Shown here: piece by piece, positions 56,620 to 64,000 of the stretch
How the letters are laid out: the number at the start of each line of letters is the position of its first letter
Position numbering within the stretch: the stretch's first letter is position 1
Source of the DNA: Streptomyces maremycinicus
Lineage (GTDB): Bacteria > Actinomycetota > Actinomycetes > Streptomycetales > Streptomycetaceae
DNA length: 64,000 nucleotides
Assembly: GCF_001184025.1 (NCBI RefSeq)
Contig: NZ_BBYG01000011.1
Span: 145,574-209,573, forward strand
Direction of reading: 5' to 3'
Notes under the pieces: model-generated
Told to the model about the DNA's origin: nothing
The model's database searches: none
The model's input: the letters and a program-made list of their open reading frames with translations, nothing else
Made by a program: the position numbers and the translations under genes

Positions 56620-56661
56620 GTCGCAAGTCGCAAGTCGCAAGTCGCAAGTCGCAAGTCACAG
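56620..56661. repeat. Heptamer tandem repeat (GTCGCAA)5
   Basis: Five exact copies of GTCGCAA (56620-56654) are followed by a degraded sixth (GTCACAG) and further AAGTC fragments. It sits between the permease terminator and the 3' end of the convergent lipoprotein gene. The copy number is likely variable. Confidence 0.9.
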
Positions 56662-56710
56662 GCGACAAGTCAAAGGGTCACGGTCGCCGCGCGAGCCGCG
56701 GCGGCCGCTC

Positions 56711-57379
56711 TCAGGCCTGCTTGCCGTTGAGCAGCGCGGCCACGACTTCCTTCGCGGCCTTGATCGCACCCTTGTTGATCTCGTCGGTGCTGGGTGCCTT
56801 CTTCGTCTCGAAGTCGCTGCCGTTGTAGTTGACGATCACCAGCGCGTTGGACACCCGGGCGAGGACGACACCCTCACGGGTCTGCTGCTTGTCCTCGGTG
56901 GTGAGGTTCACCACCGAATAGGCCTCGTCACCGAGTCCGGGGACCGCCCCGCCGCCGCTCTTCTCGCCCGTCCGCTCCTTGTACGAGGTCTTCGCCGCGT
57001 CGTCCGACTCCGTGATCTCGAAGGAGACGTCGAGCCATCGGTAGTCGTAGCCCTTGAGCGCGTTCCAGGAGCAGGTGCGGCGCAGATCGGAGTCCGTGGA
57101 CGGGATCTCCTTGCCGGCCGTCTTGGCGCCCGGCACGAGCCCGGTGACCGTCTTCGCGGCGATGCTGGTGCACGGGGCGGGGGCCGCGGCGTACGTCTTC
57201 GACACGGCCGTGGAGGAGGGGCCGGCCGTCTTCTCGGACTGGGTCTTCCGCGTGTCCTTGGCCGCGGTGTCCTGCTTTTCGGTGAGCGGGCCGGACGACA
57301 TCGCCCAGCCCGCGCAGGCGAGCACGACCACGGGGGTCAGGCGCGCGGTGAGGGCGAGCGGCAGTGGGAGTGAGCGCAC
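56711..57379 (-). CDS. Putative lipoprotein (DUF3558-like)
   Basis: I start at GTG 57379 (222 residues), which gives a short signal ending in the lipobox-like VVVLAC at ~17-22; an upstream frame lacks a signal. After a Thr/Lys/Ser-rich linker (~30-60) the domain has paired Cys (PAPCTSIAAKTV and RRTCSWNALKGYDYRWL) followed by WLDVSFEIT and a Gly/Ala-rich GGGAVPGLGDEAYS. This layout resembles DUF3558 lipoproteins, function unknown, at the outer face of the membrane. It is convergent with the permease gene and divergent from the gamma-glutamyltransferase-like gene. Confidence 0.75.
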   Translation of the reverse strand: MRSLPLPLALTARLTPVVVLACAGWAMSSGPLTEKQDTAAKDTRKTQSEKTAGPSSTAVSKTYAAAPAPCTSIAAKTVTGLVPGAKTAGKEIPSTDSDLRRTCSWNALKGYDYRWLDVSFEITESDDAAKTSYKERTGEKSGGGAVPGLGDEAYSVVNLTTEDKQQTREGVVLARVSNALVIVNYNGSDFETKKAPSTDEINKGAIKAAKEVVAALLNGKQA

Positions 57380-57580
57380 GGCGCACTTTCGTGGGGGACG
57401 GTGCGGACGGAGTCCGCGGAGCGGACAGTGGACGCCAGTGTCACACGACTCCCTGTGGGGCGGAAGTGTGAACTCGCTCCGTGGCGGCACGGTGACGAAG
57501 GGGCCCTGCCCAACCGGGACATCACCGCTCTTCGTGAGACATCCGGGATCGAGGGATCAAGGGATCGGGGGACTGCTCGG

Positions 57581-57610
57581 GGGCGGTGTGGGGCGGTGTG
57601 GGGCGGTGTG
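57581..57610. repeat. Three tandem copies of GGGCGGTGTG
   Basis: The 10-bp unit occurs at 57581, 57591 and 57601, in the leader ~60-90 bp upstream of the cytosolic gamma-glutamyltransferase-like gene. A (GGATC)-type triplication (GGGATCGAGGGATCAAGGGATC) precedes it. The spacing of about one helical turn would suit cooperative protein binding, but a simple slippage product is as likely. Confidence 0.8.
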
Positions 57611-57668
57611 GCGCGGCGGGCGGGTGCGTACGATCCCGGGAGCGGCCGCAGCGCAGTGAGGAGCCCCC

Positions 57669-59495
57669 GTGTTCACCACCCGCCCCACCCTCCAAGGCAC
57701 CTTCGGCATGGTGTCGTCCACCCACTGGCTGGCCTCGCAGTCGGCGATGGCCGTCCTGGAGAGCGGCGGCAACGCCTACGACGCGGCCGTGGCCGGTGCC
57801 TTCGTGCTGCACGTCGTCGAACCGCATCTCAACGGGCCCGCGGGGGAGGTGCCCATTCTGCTCGCCCCGGCCGGCGGCGAGGTGCGCGTGCTGTGCGGAC
57901 AGGGCGTGGCGCCGGCGGGCGCGACGGTCGACCACTACCGGTCACTCGGCCTGGACCTCGTACCCGGCACCGGACCGCTGGCCGCGGCGGTGCCCGGCGC
58001 GTTCGACGCCTGGATGCTGCTCCTGCGCGACCACGGCACCCGGTCCCTCGACGAGGTGCTGAAGTACGCCATCGGGTACGCCGAACACGGGCACGCGCCC
58101 GTGGAGAACGTCGGCGCGACCGTCCGGACCGTACGGGAGCTCTTCGAGACGGAGTGGACCACGTCGGCGGAGGTGTACCTGCCGGACGGGAAGGAGCCGC
58201 GCCCCGGCGCGCTGTGGCGCAACCCCGCCCTCGCCGCCACCTGGAAGCGGCTGCTCGCCGAGACCGCCGGGGCGGGCGACCGCGAGGCGCGGATCGAGGC
58301 CGCGCGGGAGGTGTGGCGTACCGGGTTCGTCGCCGAGGCCCTGGTCCGGCAGGCCGCCCGGCCCACCCTGGACACCAGCGGGCGGCGGCATACCGGCACG
58401 CTCACGGCCGCCGATCTGGCCGGCTGGTCCGCGTCCTACGAGGCGCCGGCCACGTACGACTGGAACGGCTGGACGGTGTGCAAGGCCGGCCCCTGGAGCC
58501 AGGGCCCGGCCCTCCTCCAGCAGCTCGCCCTGCTCCCGCCCGAACTGCCCGCGTACGGCTCCGCCGAGTACGTCCATCTCCTGATCGAGGGCTGCAAGCT
58601 CGCCATGGCCGACCGCGAGGCCTGGTACGGCGACGCGGCCGAGGTCCCGCTGGGCGAGCTGCTCGGCACCGGATACAACGCGGACCGGCGGCGGCTGATC
58701 GGCGACAAGGCGTCGTACGAGCTGCGGCCCGGCAGCCCCGGCGGGCGCACCCCGCGGCTGAGCACGCACGCGTACGTGGTCGCCGACGACGACCCGGCCT
58801 TCGACCCGCTGGGCGCGGGCGAGCCGACGGTCGCCCGCAGCGCCACGGCCCCCGCGCCGGGCGAGCCGGAGGTCGGCGCCCTGGGGGACACCCGCGGGGA
58901 CACCTGCCATCTCGACGTCGTGGACCGCTGGGGCAACATGGTCGCCGCCACACCCAGCGGCGGCTGGCTCCAGTCCAACCCGGTCGTTCCCGAGCTGGGC
59001 TTCCCGCTCGGCACCCGGCTCCAGATGACCTGGCTGGAGGAGGGACTGCCGAACTCGCTGACGCCCGGCCGTCGCCCCCGGACCACCCTCACCCCCTCGA
59101 TCGCGCTGCGCGGCGGGGTGCCGGTGCTGGCGTTCGGCACCCCCGGAGGCGACCAGCAGGACCAGTGGCAGCTGCACTTCCTGCTGGCCGTCGCGCTGCG
59201 CGCGCGGGTGCGCGGGGGTCTCGACCTCCAGGGCGCGATCGACGCCCCGAACTGGCACAACGACGCCTTCCCCGGCTCCTTCTACCCGCGCGGCATGCGG
59301 CCGGGCAGCGTCACCGTGGAGTCGCGCATGCCGGCCCGCGTGGTGGAGGAACTGCGGCGACGCGGCCACGACGTGACCCTCGGCGATCCGTGGTCCGAGG
59401 GACGGCTGTGCGCGGTGGCCCGCGACCCGGAGACCGGGATCCTGCTCGCCGCCGCGAACCCGCGCGGTATGCAGGGATACGCGGTGGGCCGCTGA
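57669..59495 (+). CDS. Cytosolic gamma-glutamyltransferase-family hydrolase
   Basis: The 608-residue protein starts at GTG 57669 without a signal peptide. GGT landmarks: GGNAYDAAVAGAFVLHVVEP, HLNGPAGEVPI, the predicted nucleophile Thr in RGDTCHLDVVDRWGNMVAA (~417) and TPSGGWLQSNPVVPELG. The residue after the Thr is Cys rather than the usual Thr (TCH versus TTH in the 39929 gene), and the second Gly-rich loop reads FGTPGGDQQDQWQLHFLL. This branch is commonly called gamma-glutamyltransferase in Streptomyces but may be an amidase or acylase. Being intracellular, its substrate differs from the secreted paralogue. It stands alone. Confidence 0.85.
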   Translation: MFTTRPTLQGTFGMVSSTHWLASQSAMAVLESGGNAYDAAVAGAFVLHVVEPHLNGPAGEVPILLAPAGGEVRVLCGQGVAPAGATVDHYRSLGLDLVPGTGPLAAAVPGAFDAWMLLLRDHGTRSLDEVLKYAIGYAEHGHAPVENVGATVRTVRELFETEWTTSAEVYLPDGKEPRPGALWRNPALAATWKRLLAETAGAGDREARIEAAREVWRTGFVAEALVRQAARPTLDTSGRRHTGTLTAADLAGWSASYEAPATYDWNGWTVCKAGPWSQGPALLQQLALLPPELPAYGSAEYVHLLIEGCKLAMADREAWYGDAAEVPLGELLGTGYNADRRRLIGDKASYELRPGSPGGRTPRLSTHAYVVADDDPAFDPLGAGEPTVARSATAPAPGEPEVGALGDTRGDTCHLDVVDRWGNMVAATPSGGWLQSNPVVPELGFPLGTRLQMTWLEEGLPNSLTPGRRPRTTLTPSIALRGGVPVLAFGTPGGDQQDQWQLHFLLAVALRARVRGGLDLQGAIDAPNWHNDAFPGSFYPRGMRPGSVTVESRMPARVVEELRRRGHDVTLGDPWSEGRLCAVARDPETGILLAAANPRGMQGYAVGR

Positions 59496-59542
59496 CAGGG
59501 GCCCGGCACGGATGTGGGGGCGGGCGCCGCACAGGGGCGGGG

Positions 59543-59674
59543 CGGGCGCCGCACGGGTGCGGGGTGCGTGCCGTCCGGGGGCGGGGCGGGCGCCGTACGG
59601 GTGCGGGGTGCGTGCCGTACGGGGGCGGGGCGGGCGCCGCACGGGTGCGGGGTGCGTGCCGTCCGGGTGCGAGG
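59543..59674. repeat. 44-bp tandem repeat, three copies
   Basis: CGGGCGCCG-type units start at 59543, 59587 and 59631, 44 bp apart, each containing ACGGGTGCGGGGTGCGTGCC. A partial unit precedes at 59521 (22 bp earlier). The array lies between the gamma-glutamyltransferase-like and phosphatase genes and has strong potential to form secondary structure. Confidence 0.85.
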
Positions 59675-59813
59675 TGGGTCATCCACGGCGGGAGCGGGCC
59701 AGGGACTGCGGACGCGCGTGAACGGAGGAACGCGTTCCTGTTCTTCATCCCGATTCCACCCGGGATGCACCGGGCGGGCGGGGATTGTCAGTGGGACGTG
59801 CTCTCATGGAGAC

Positions 59814-60671
59814 ATGATCGAAGACACGGAAACCATCGACGAGTTTCTTGCCCGCCACTCGGCCGACGTGGAGGAGGCGGTCCGCAAGGCCGCCGCGGCC
59901 GAGATCATGCCCCGCTTCCGGCAGCTCGGCGCGCACGAGATCGACCAGAAGAGCGGACCGCACGACCTGGTGACGGACGCCGACCGCAACGCGGAGCTGT
60001 ATCTCACCCAGGCCCTCGGCGCCCTCCTGCCGGGCTCGGTCGTCGTCGGCGAGGAGGCCGTGCACGCCAACCCGGCCACGTACGAGGCGATACAGGGTGA
60101 CGCACCGGTCTGGATCGTCGACCCGGTCGACGGAACCCGCCAGTTCGTGCACGGGGACGACGGCTTCTGCACCCTGGTCGCGCTCGTCCGGCACGGGGTC
60201 CTGCTCGCCTCCTGGACCTACGCCCCGGCCCGCGACCAGCTGGCCACGGCCGTCCGAGGCGGCGGCGCCTTCCTGGACGGCGTGCGGCTGTTCGCCGGCC
60301 CGCCCGAGCCGGGCCGCGACCTCGTGGTGGCCACCTCCCACCCCGACTACACGACCGACGAGCAGAAGGGTGCCCTGCTGGGGCTGTGGACGGACGGGGT
60401 CGCGCCGCGCGCTTGCGGATCGGCGGGCCTCGAGTATCTCGCCATAGCCCGGGGCGAGTTGGACGCCACGGCGTTCTCCTGGGAGGCGGCCTGGGACCAC
60501 GCGGCCGGACTGCTGCTGGTCGAGGAGGCGGGCGGCGCCCATCTCACGCTCGACGGCCGTCCGTTCCGGGTCAGGGGCGGCAACTCCCTTCCCTTCACGG
60601 CCGCCCGGGACGCGGCGACGGCCCGGCGCGTGCGGGGAATCCTGTCGGGGGCGGGGCCCGACCCCAGGTGA
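59814..60671 (+). CDS. Inositol-monophosphatase-family phosphatase
   Basis: The 285-residue Mg2+-dependent phosphatase starts at ATG 59814. Metal motifs: GEEAV (~83), WIVDPVDGTRQFVHG (~103-117) and the second Asp in WEAAWDHAAGLLLVEEAGG (~225-243). KSGPHDLVTDADRNAE near residue 46 is the family's first loop. Members hydrolyse inositol phosphate, histidinol phosphate or fructose-1,6-bisphosphate; the sequence does not decide. Neighbours do not help. It lies after the 44-bp repeat array with its own leader. Confidence 0.88.
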   Translation: MIEDTETIDEFLARHSADVEEAVRKAAAAEIMPRFRQLGAHEIDQKSGPHDLVTDADRNAELYLTQALGALLPGSVVVGEEAVHANPATYEAIQGDAPVWIVDPVDGTRQFVHGDDGFCTLVALVRHGVLLASWTYAPARDQLATAVRGGGAFLDGVRLFAGPPEPGRDLVVATSHPDYTTDEQKGALLGLWTDGVAPRACGSAGLEYLAIARGELDATAFSWEAAWDHAAGLLLVEEAGGAHLTLDGRPFRVRGGNSLPFTAARDAATARRVRGILSGAGPDPR

Positions 60672-61049
60672 GACGGACCGGGTAGGCGCCCGTCCGGTTC
60701 CGGTGAGCCGACGGGACCGGAGCCACTCCGGCCGGGCGCGAGCGAGCCCCTGCCGCGCCGGGAGACCCTGGGCGGTGCCCGGCCCGCGTCCGGCCTGTGC
60801 GGCCGCATCCGGCATCCGCCGAGGGTCGTCCGGCGGACGCCCCGACAGGTGCTCCGGTGGAGGCGTCCGGACAGGTCCCGGTGGAGGCGTCCGGACAGGT
60901 CCCGGTGGAGGCGTCCGGACAGGTCCCGGTGGAAGCCTTCGGGGAGGTTCCGGGGGCCCCGCGCCGCGGGTGCTGTCGTACCCCCGGCATATCCTGATCG
61001 CGGGGGCCACCGGTCTACGGAGGTCACCGGCTGACGAAGGGGTCGCGAA
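60672..61049. other. Gene-free region upstream of the flavoprotein
   Basis: Contains the 24-bp tandem repeat at 60859-60930 and the flavoprotein leader. Short open frames across the repeat (reading VEASGQVP per unit) lack a start with ribosome site and are not called. Confidence 0.5.
60859..60930. repeat. 24-bp tandem repeat, three exact copies
   Basis: GGAGGCGTCCGGACAGGTCC plus GGT repeats at 60859, 60883 and 60907, with diverged half-copies on both sides. Each unit holds the palindrome TCCGGA. The unit length of 24 bp is a multiple of three, but no gene is supported. Confidence 0.9.
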
Positions 61050-62471
61050 GTGCCGTCGATGCTCGATGCGGTCGTGGTGGGAGCGGGGCCCAACGGGCTG
61101 ACCGCGGCGGTGGAGCTGGCCAGGCGCGGCTTCTCCGTGGCGCTCTTCGAGGCGCGCGACACCGTGGGCGGGGGAGCCCGCACCGAGGAGCTGACCCTGC
61201 CGGGCTTCCACCACGACCCGTGCTCGGCCGCGCACCCCCTCGGCATCAACTCACCCGCGTTCCGCGCGCTGCCCCTGGAGCGCTACGGCCTGGAGTGGCT
61301 GAACGCCGACCTGCCCATGGCCCACCCCTTCCTCGACGGCAGCGCGGCGGTGCTGTCGAGGTCCGTCGCCGAGACGGCCGCCTCCTTCGGACCGCGCGAC
61401 GCGGGCACCTACCGCCGGCTGGTGGCGCCCTTCCTGCCCAAGTGGGACACCCTGGCCCGCGACTTCATGTCCCTGCCGCTGACCGCGCTCCCGCGCGACC
61501 CGGTCACCCTGGCCCGTTTCGGCCTCGTCGGCCTGCCCCCGTCCAGCCGGCTCATCCGCCGCTTCCGCGACGAGCGGGCCAGGACCCTCTTCGCCGGACT
61601 CGTCGGACACGTCATGGCCCCGCTGAGCGGCTTCGCCACCAGCGCCGTCGGCCTGGTCTTCGCCCTCGCCGCGCACGCCCGCGGCTGGCCGGTGGCCCGC
61701 GGCGGCTCCCAGTCCATCTCGGACGCCCTCGCCGCCTACCTCGAGGATCTCGGCGGCAGCATCCACACCGACTACGAGGTCAAGCGGCTCGACGACCTGC
61801 CCCCGGCGCGCGCCTACGTCTTCGACACCTCGCCCACCGCGCTCGGCCGGATCGCCGGCTTCGGCAACTACTACGAGGGATACCGGTACGGCCCCGGCGT
61901 CTTCAAGATCGACTACGCGCTCGACGGACCGGTGCCGTGGACCGCGAAGGAGGCCCGCGCCGCCGGCACCGTGCAGATCGGCGCGGACAGCGCGGAGATC
62001 GGCACCGCCCTCAGAGCGGTCTCCCGGGAGGGCCGGGCACCCGACCGGCCCTTCATGATCACGGTGCAGCCGAGCGTCGTCGACCCCACCCGCGCCCCTG
62101 CCGGAAAGCACGTCTTCTGGGCCTACGGCCATGTGCCGAGCGGCTGGACCGGCGACCTCACCGACGCCATGGAACGCCAACTGGAGCGCTTCGCCCCGGG
62201 GTTCCGCGACCGGGTCATCGCGCGGGCGACTGCCGGCCCCGCCGAACTCGCCGCCCGCAACGCCAACTACGTGGGCGGGGACATCGCCTCCGGAGCGGTC
62301 TCCGGGCTCCAGATCCTGCTGCGGCCCAAGCTGACGCCGTTCCCGTACGCCACTCCGCACCCCGCCGTCTTCATCTGCTCGTCGGCCACCCCGCCCGGCC
62401 CGGGCGTGCACGGGATGTCGGGCCACAACGCGGCGAAGGCCGTGTGGCGCAGACTGCGGCAACAAGGGTGA
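61050..62471 (+). CDS. FAD-dependent oxidoreductase (phytoene desaturase/amine-oxidase-like)
   Basis: The 473-residue protein opens with the FAD-binding motif [20 protein letters not shown] (~7-26) and [12 protein letters not shown] (~35-46), the pattern of phytoene-desaturase-like NAD(P)/FAD proteins. A substrate domain follows. The C-terminal [15 protein letters not shown] recalls the FAD-contact motif of this superfamily. The start is GTG 61050. The substrate is unknown; related proteins act on isoprenoid or retinoid-like chains, but no carotenoid genes are adjacent. A 23-bp tandem duplication overlaps its stop codon. Confidence 0.85.
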   Translation: MPSMLDAVVVGAGPNGLTAAVELARRGFSVALFEARDTVGGGARTEELTLPGFHHDPCSAAHPLGINSPAFRALPLERYGLEWLNADLPMAHPFLDGSAAVLSRSVAETAASFGPRDAGTYRRLVAPFLPKWDTLARDFMSLPLTALPRDPVTLARFGLVGLPPSSRLIRRFRDERARTLFAGLVGHVMAPLSGFATSAVGLVFALAAHARGWPVARGGSQSISDALAAYLEDLGGSIHTDYEVKRLDDLPPARAYVFDTSPTALGRIAGFGNYYEGYRYGPGVFKIDYALDGPVPWTAKEARAAGTVQIGADSAEIGTALRAVSREGRAPDRPFMITVQPSVVDPTRAPAGKHVFWAYGHVPSGWTGDLTDAMERQLERFAPGFRDRVIARATAGPAELAARNANYVGGDIASGAVSGLQILLRPKLTPFPYATPHPAVFICSSATPPGPGVHGMSGHNAAKAVWRRLRQQG

Positions 62472-62508
62472 GCAGGTCGCGGCAGCAAGGGTGAGCAGGT
62501 CGCGGCAC
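62463..62508. repeat. 23-bp tandem duplication across the flavoprotein stop codon
   Basis: CAAGGGTGAGCAGGTCGCGG begins at 62463 and again at 62486. The first copy contains the TGA stop, so the duplication did not change the protein. It lies in the short gap before the macrodomain gene. Confidence 0.85.
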
Positions 62509-62550
62509 AGAGGCGACCGGTCGTCCGGTCCGGTTGGTATACACGCAGGC

Positions 62551-63060
62551 ATGACCACGATCACGCTCGTCCAGGGCGACATCACCCGGCAGTCCGTGGA
62601 CGCCATCGTCAACGCGGCCAACTCCTCACTGCTCGGCGGCGGAGGTGTCGACGGCGCCGTCCACCGCCGGGGCGGCCCCGAGATCCTCGCCGACTGCCGT
62701 CGGCTGCGCGCCTCGCACTACGGCAAGGGCCTGCCCACCGGCCGGGCGGTCGCCACGACCGCGGGCGAGCTGGACGCGCGCTGGGTGATCCACACCGTGG
62801 GCCCCGTGTACAGCGCCACCGAGGACCGGTCGGAGCTGCTGGCCTCGTGTTTCAGGGAGTCGCTGCGGGTCGCGGACGAGGTCGGCGCCCGTACCGTCGC
62901 CTTCCCGGCGGTCTCCGCGGGCATCTACGGCTGGCCGATGGACGACGCCGCCCGGATCGCCGTGGAGACGGTCCGGGCCACGCCGACGGACGTCCAGGAG
63001 GTCAGGTTCGTCCTCTTCGACGAGCAGGCCTACGAAGCCTTCGCCCGGCAGACCGGCTGA
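62551..63060 (+). CDS. Macrodomain protein (O-acetyl-ADP-ribose deacetylase type)
   Basis: The 169-residue protein starts at ATG 62551 and is a single macrodomain: VQGDITRQSVDAIVNAANSS (~8-27), GGGVDGAVHRRGGPE with the catalytic Asp (~33-47), VIHTVGPVYS and AVSAGIYGWP (~124-133). These are YmdB-like features, which bind ADP-ribose and remove O-acetyl-ADP-ribose or ADP-ribosyl groups. No sirtuin or ADP-ribosyltransferase gene is adjacent. It follows the flavoprotein closely but with its own leader; a functional link to it is not obvious. Confidence 0.93.
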   Translation: MTTITLVQGDITRQSVDAIVNAANSSLLGGGGVDGAVHRRGGPEILADCRRLRASHYGKGLPTGRAVATTAGELDARWVIHTVGPVYSATEDRSELLASCFRESLRVADEVGARTVAFPAVSAGIYGWPMDDAARIAVETVRATPTDVQEVRFVLFDEQAYEAFARQTG

Positions 63061-63230
63061 CGGCCCCGCCCGGTCCGCCCCGCCCGGTCCGCCCCGCTCG
63101 CCCTGCCGCCTCGTCCGCCTCGCCGGTTCGGCCGCCCGCTGGACAGGCCGCGTGGGTGACGCCGGACGGGTCACCCACGCGACCGGTGGACAGGGCGGCC
63201 GGTGGACAGGGAGCGAGCGTCGGGCCGGGG
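63061..63230. other. Convergent gap with CCCGGTCCGCCCCG repeats
   Basis: GGCCCCGCCCGGTCCGCCCCGCCCGGTCCG-type tandem copies follow the macrodomain stop, then TGGACAGG repeats near 63190-63215. No gene is seen. It probably serves as terminator for both convergent genes. Confidence 0.5.
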
Positions 63231-64000
63231 TCAGCCCTCGATGCGGTGGGTCGTCCAGAACGACGTCAGGTCCGTGGTCGTGGCGGCCTGGGCGGCCGCC
63301 TTGAACTCGGCCGTGGTCGAGACGCCGTACCAGTGCGAAGCGGCGTAGTCCTTCAGCAGCTTGGCCATCGCGGTGTCACCGATGAGTCTGCGCAGGTCGT
63401 GCAGGGCGCACTTGCCGTAGCCGTAGACGACGGTGGAGTACCGGGAGGAGTGGGTGTCCCAGTAGGCCATCGAGTTGGTGATCTTCTCCGCCGACGAGGC
63501 CCACGAGACGCTGCTCCAGCAGCTGGTCCCCGTCTTGCCGAGCGCCAGGTCCGTGGCGTAGTCGGTGAACGACTCGTCCAGCCAGGGGCTGTTGTACTCG
63601 TCGTCGCCGACGATCCCGTACCACCACTGGTGGCCGATCTCATGGGTCAGGGCCGTGGTGCTGACCAGGTCGAGGACGAAGCCGGGATACTCCATGCCGC
63701 CGAACCAGAAGTTGTTGTCGATGACGGCGTCCAACTCGCCGTACGGGTAGGCGCCGAAGCGGGAGGAATGCGCGTCGACGGCGGTCTTGGCGGTGGTGAG
63801 CATCGACTGGGCGTTGGCCGAGCTGATGCCGGTGACGGAGTAGACGTTGATCGGGGTCCCGGCGGTCGAGGTGCCGGAGATCTTGCTGAACGGGCCGGCC
63901 GCCCACGCGAAGTCACGGACCTTGGTGGCGGTGGCCGTGGTGACGGTGCGGCCGCTCGTGCCCGCGACGTCGACCGAGGCGCCGGTGGCCGGCACCAGGA
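63231..64000 (-). CDS. Secreted M1-family zinc metallopeptidase, 5' end cut off by the window edge
   Basis: Only the C-terminal ~255 residues are inside the window. They contain the zinc site THEIGHQWWYG (HExxH) with the third ligand Glu in SPWLDESFTDY about 18 residues on, and WFGGMEYPG upstream, a GxMEN-like exopeptidase motif. Two Cys pairs and a Ser/Thr-rich style fit a secreted Streptomyces enzyme, with the signal peptide beyond the right edge. It would trim N-terminal residues from peptides outside the cell. The GTG at 63995 is internal, not the true start. Confidence 0.9.
   Translation of the reverse strand, partial: LVPATGASVDVAGTSGRTVTTATATKVRDFAWAAGPFSKISGTSTAGTPINVYSVTGISSANAQSMLTTAKTAVDAHSSRFGAYPYGELDAVIDNNFWFGGMEYPGFVLDLVSTTALTHEIGHQWWYGIVGDDEYNSPWLDESFTDYATDLALGKTGTSCWSSVSWASSAEKITNSMAYWDTHSSRYSTVVYGYGKCALHDLRRLIGDTAMAKLLKDYAASHWYGVSTTAEFKAAAQAATTTDLTSFWTTHRIEG

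Noticed and set aside
60797..60997. Small protein made of VEASGQVP repeats
   Set aside because: No start with a ribosome site and no support beyond the repeat length being a multiple of three.

Overview
The window is high-GC actinobacterial DNA, almost certainly a Streptomyces chromosome. Codon use is strongly third-position G/C, GTG starts are common, and the run malate synthase, nucleotidyltransferase, IclR repressor, allantoinase, allantoicase matches the layout I remember from Streptomyces coelicolor. The first ~9 kb is visibly less GC-rich than the rest and has the gene content of an integrated element.

1-9,060 (mobile island): a leftward three-gene operon encodes a coiled-coil domain protein, a winged-helix protein and a very large SMC-like coiled-coil ATPase that runs off the left edge. 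The set has the size and domain plan of a kleisin/kite/SMC complex (MukFEB- or Wadjet JetABC-like), so it is a candidate anti-plasmid or anti-phage system. Facing the other way are a small winged-helix gene, an excisionase-like gene and a tyrosine integrase. Two of these three appear to start at CTG. The island abuts core sequence at about 9,061-9,138.

9,139-17,800 (purine catabolism and glyoxylate): a HipA-like kinase overlaps a SelW-like thioredoxin-fold gene. They are followed by malate synthase, a MobA-like nucleotidyltransferase, an AllR-type repressor, allantoinase and allantoicase, then a short-chain dehydrogenase. Three copies of a TTCCAC-N5-GGAA palindrome (aceB, allR and allB promoters) tie the repressor to glyoxylate production and use.

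17,900-26,000: an AIM24-family protein, a secreted RNase Sa-type ribonuclease, a NarL-type two-component pair, and a sugar locus (inositol-dehydrogenase-like enzyme, GntR regulator, ROK glucokinase) with shared TGTCC-GGACA-type operators. The sugar ABC transporter I would expect between regulator and kinase is absent.

26,100-41,800: a SNF2-helicase/SWIM-protein pair; a 24-codon peptide ending Cys-Cys-stop upstream of a Tat-exported sulfite-oxidase-like enzyme; a PcaD-PcaC fusion; a metallo-beta-lactamase-fold hydrolase; exonuclease III; an orphan glutamate-type ABC ATPase; a secreted S15/CocE-type peptidase; a membrane-anchored unknown; and a secreted gamma-glutamyltransferase.

41,800-47,400: a ClpC-like AAA+ unfoldase preceded by about 600 bp of GC-rich degenerate repeats, then a decayed methionine aminopeptidase remnant, a small XRE regulator and a large Ala/Pro-rich protein.

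47,600-56,600 (reductive pyrimidine/hydantoin catabolism): beta-ureidopropionase, class III aminotransferase, PucR regulator, second beta-ureidopropionase, dihydropyrimidinase, a luciferase-like oxidoreductase and an NCS1 permease. This can take dihydropyrimidines to beta-alanine and onward. No classical dihydropyrimidine dehydrogenase is present.

56,600-64,000: a lipoprotein, a cytosolic gamma-glutamyltransferase-family enzyme, an inositol-monophosphatase-family phosphatase, a phytoene-desaturase-like flavoprotein, a macrodomain protein and the C-terminal part of a secreted M1 metallopeptidase. Several short tandem repeats (7, 10, 24 and 44 bp units) sit between these genes. No rRNA, tRNA or CRISPR array was seen.
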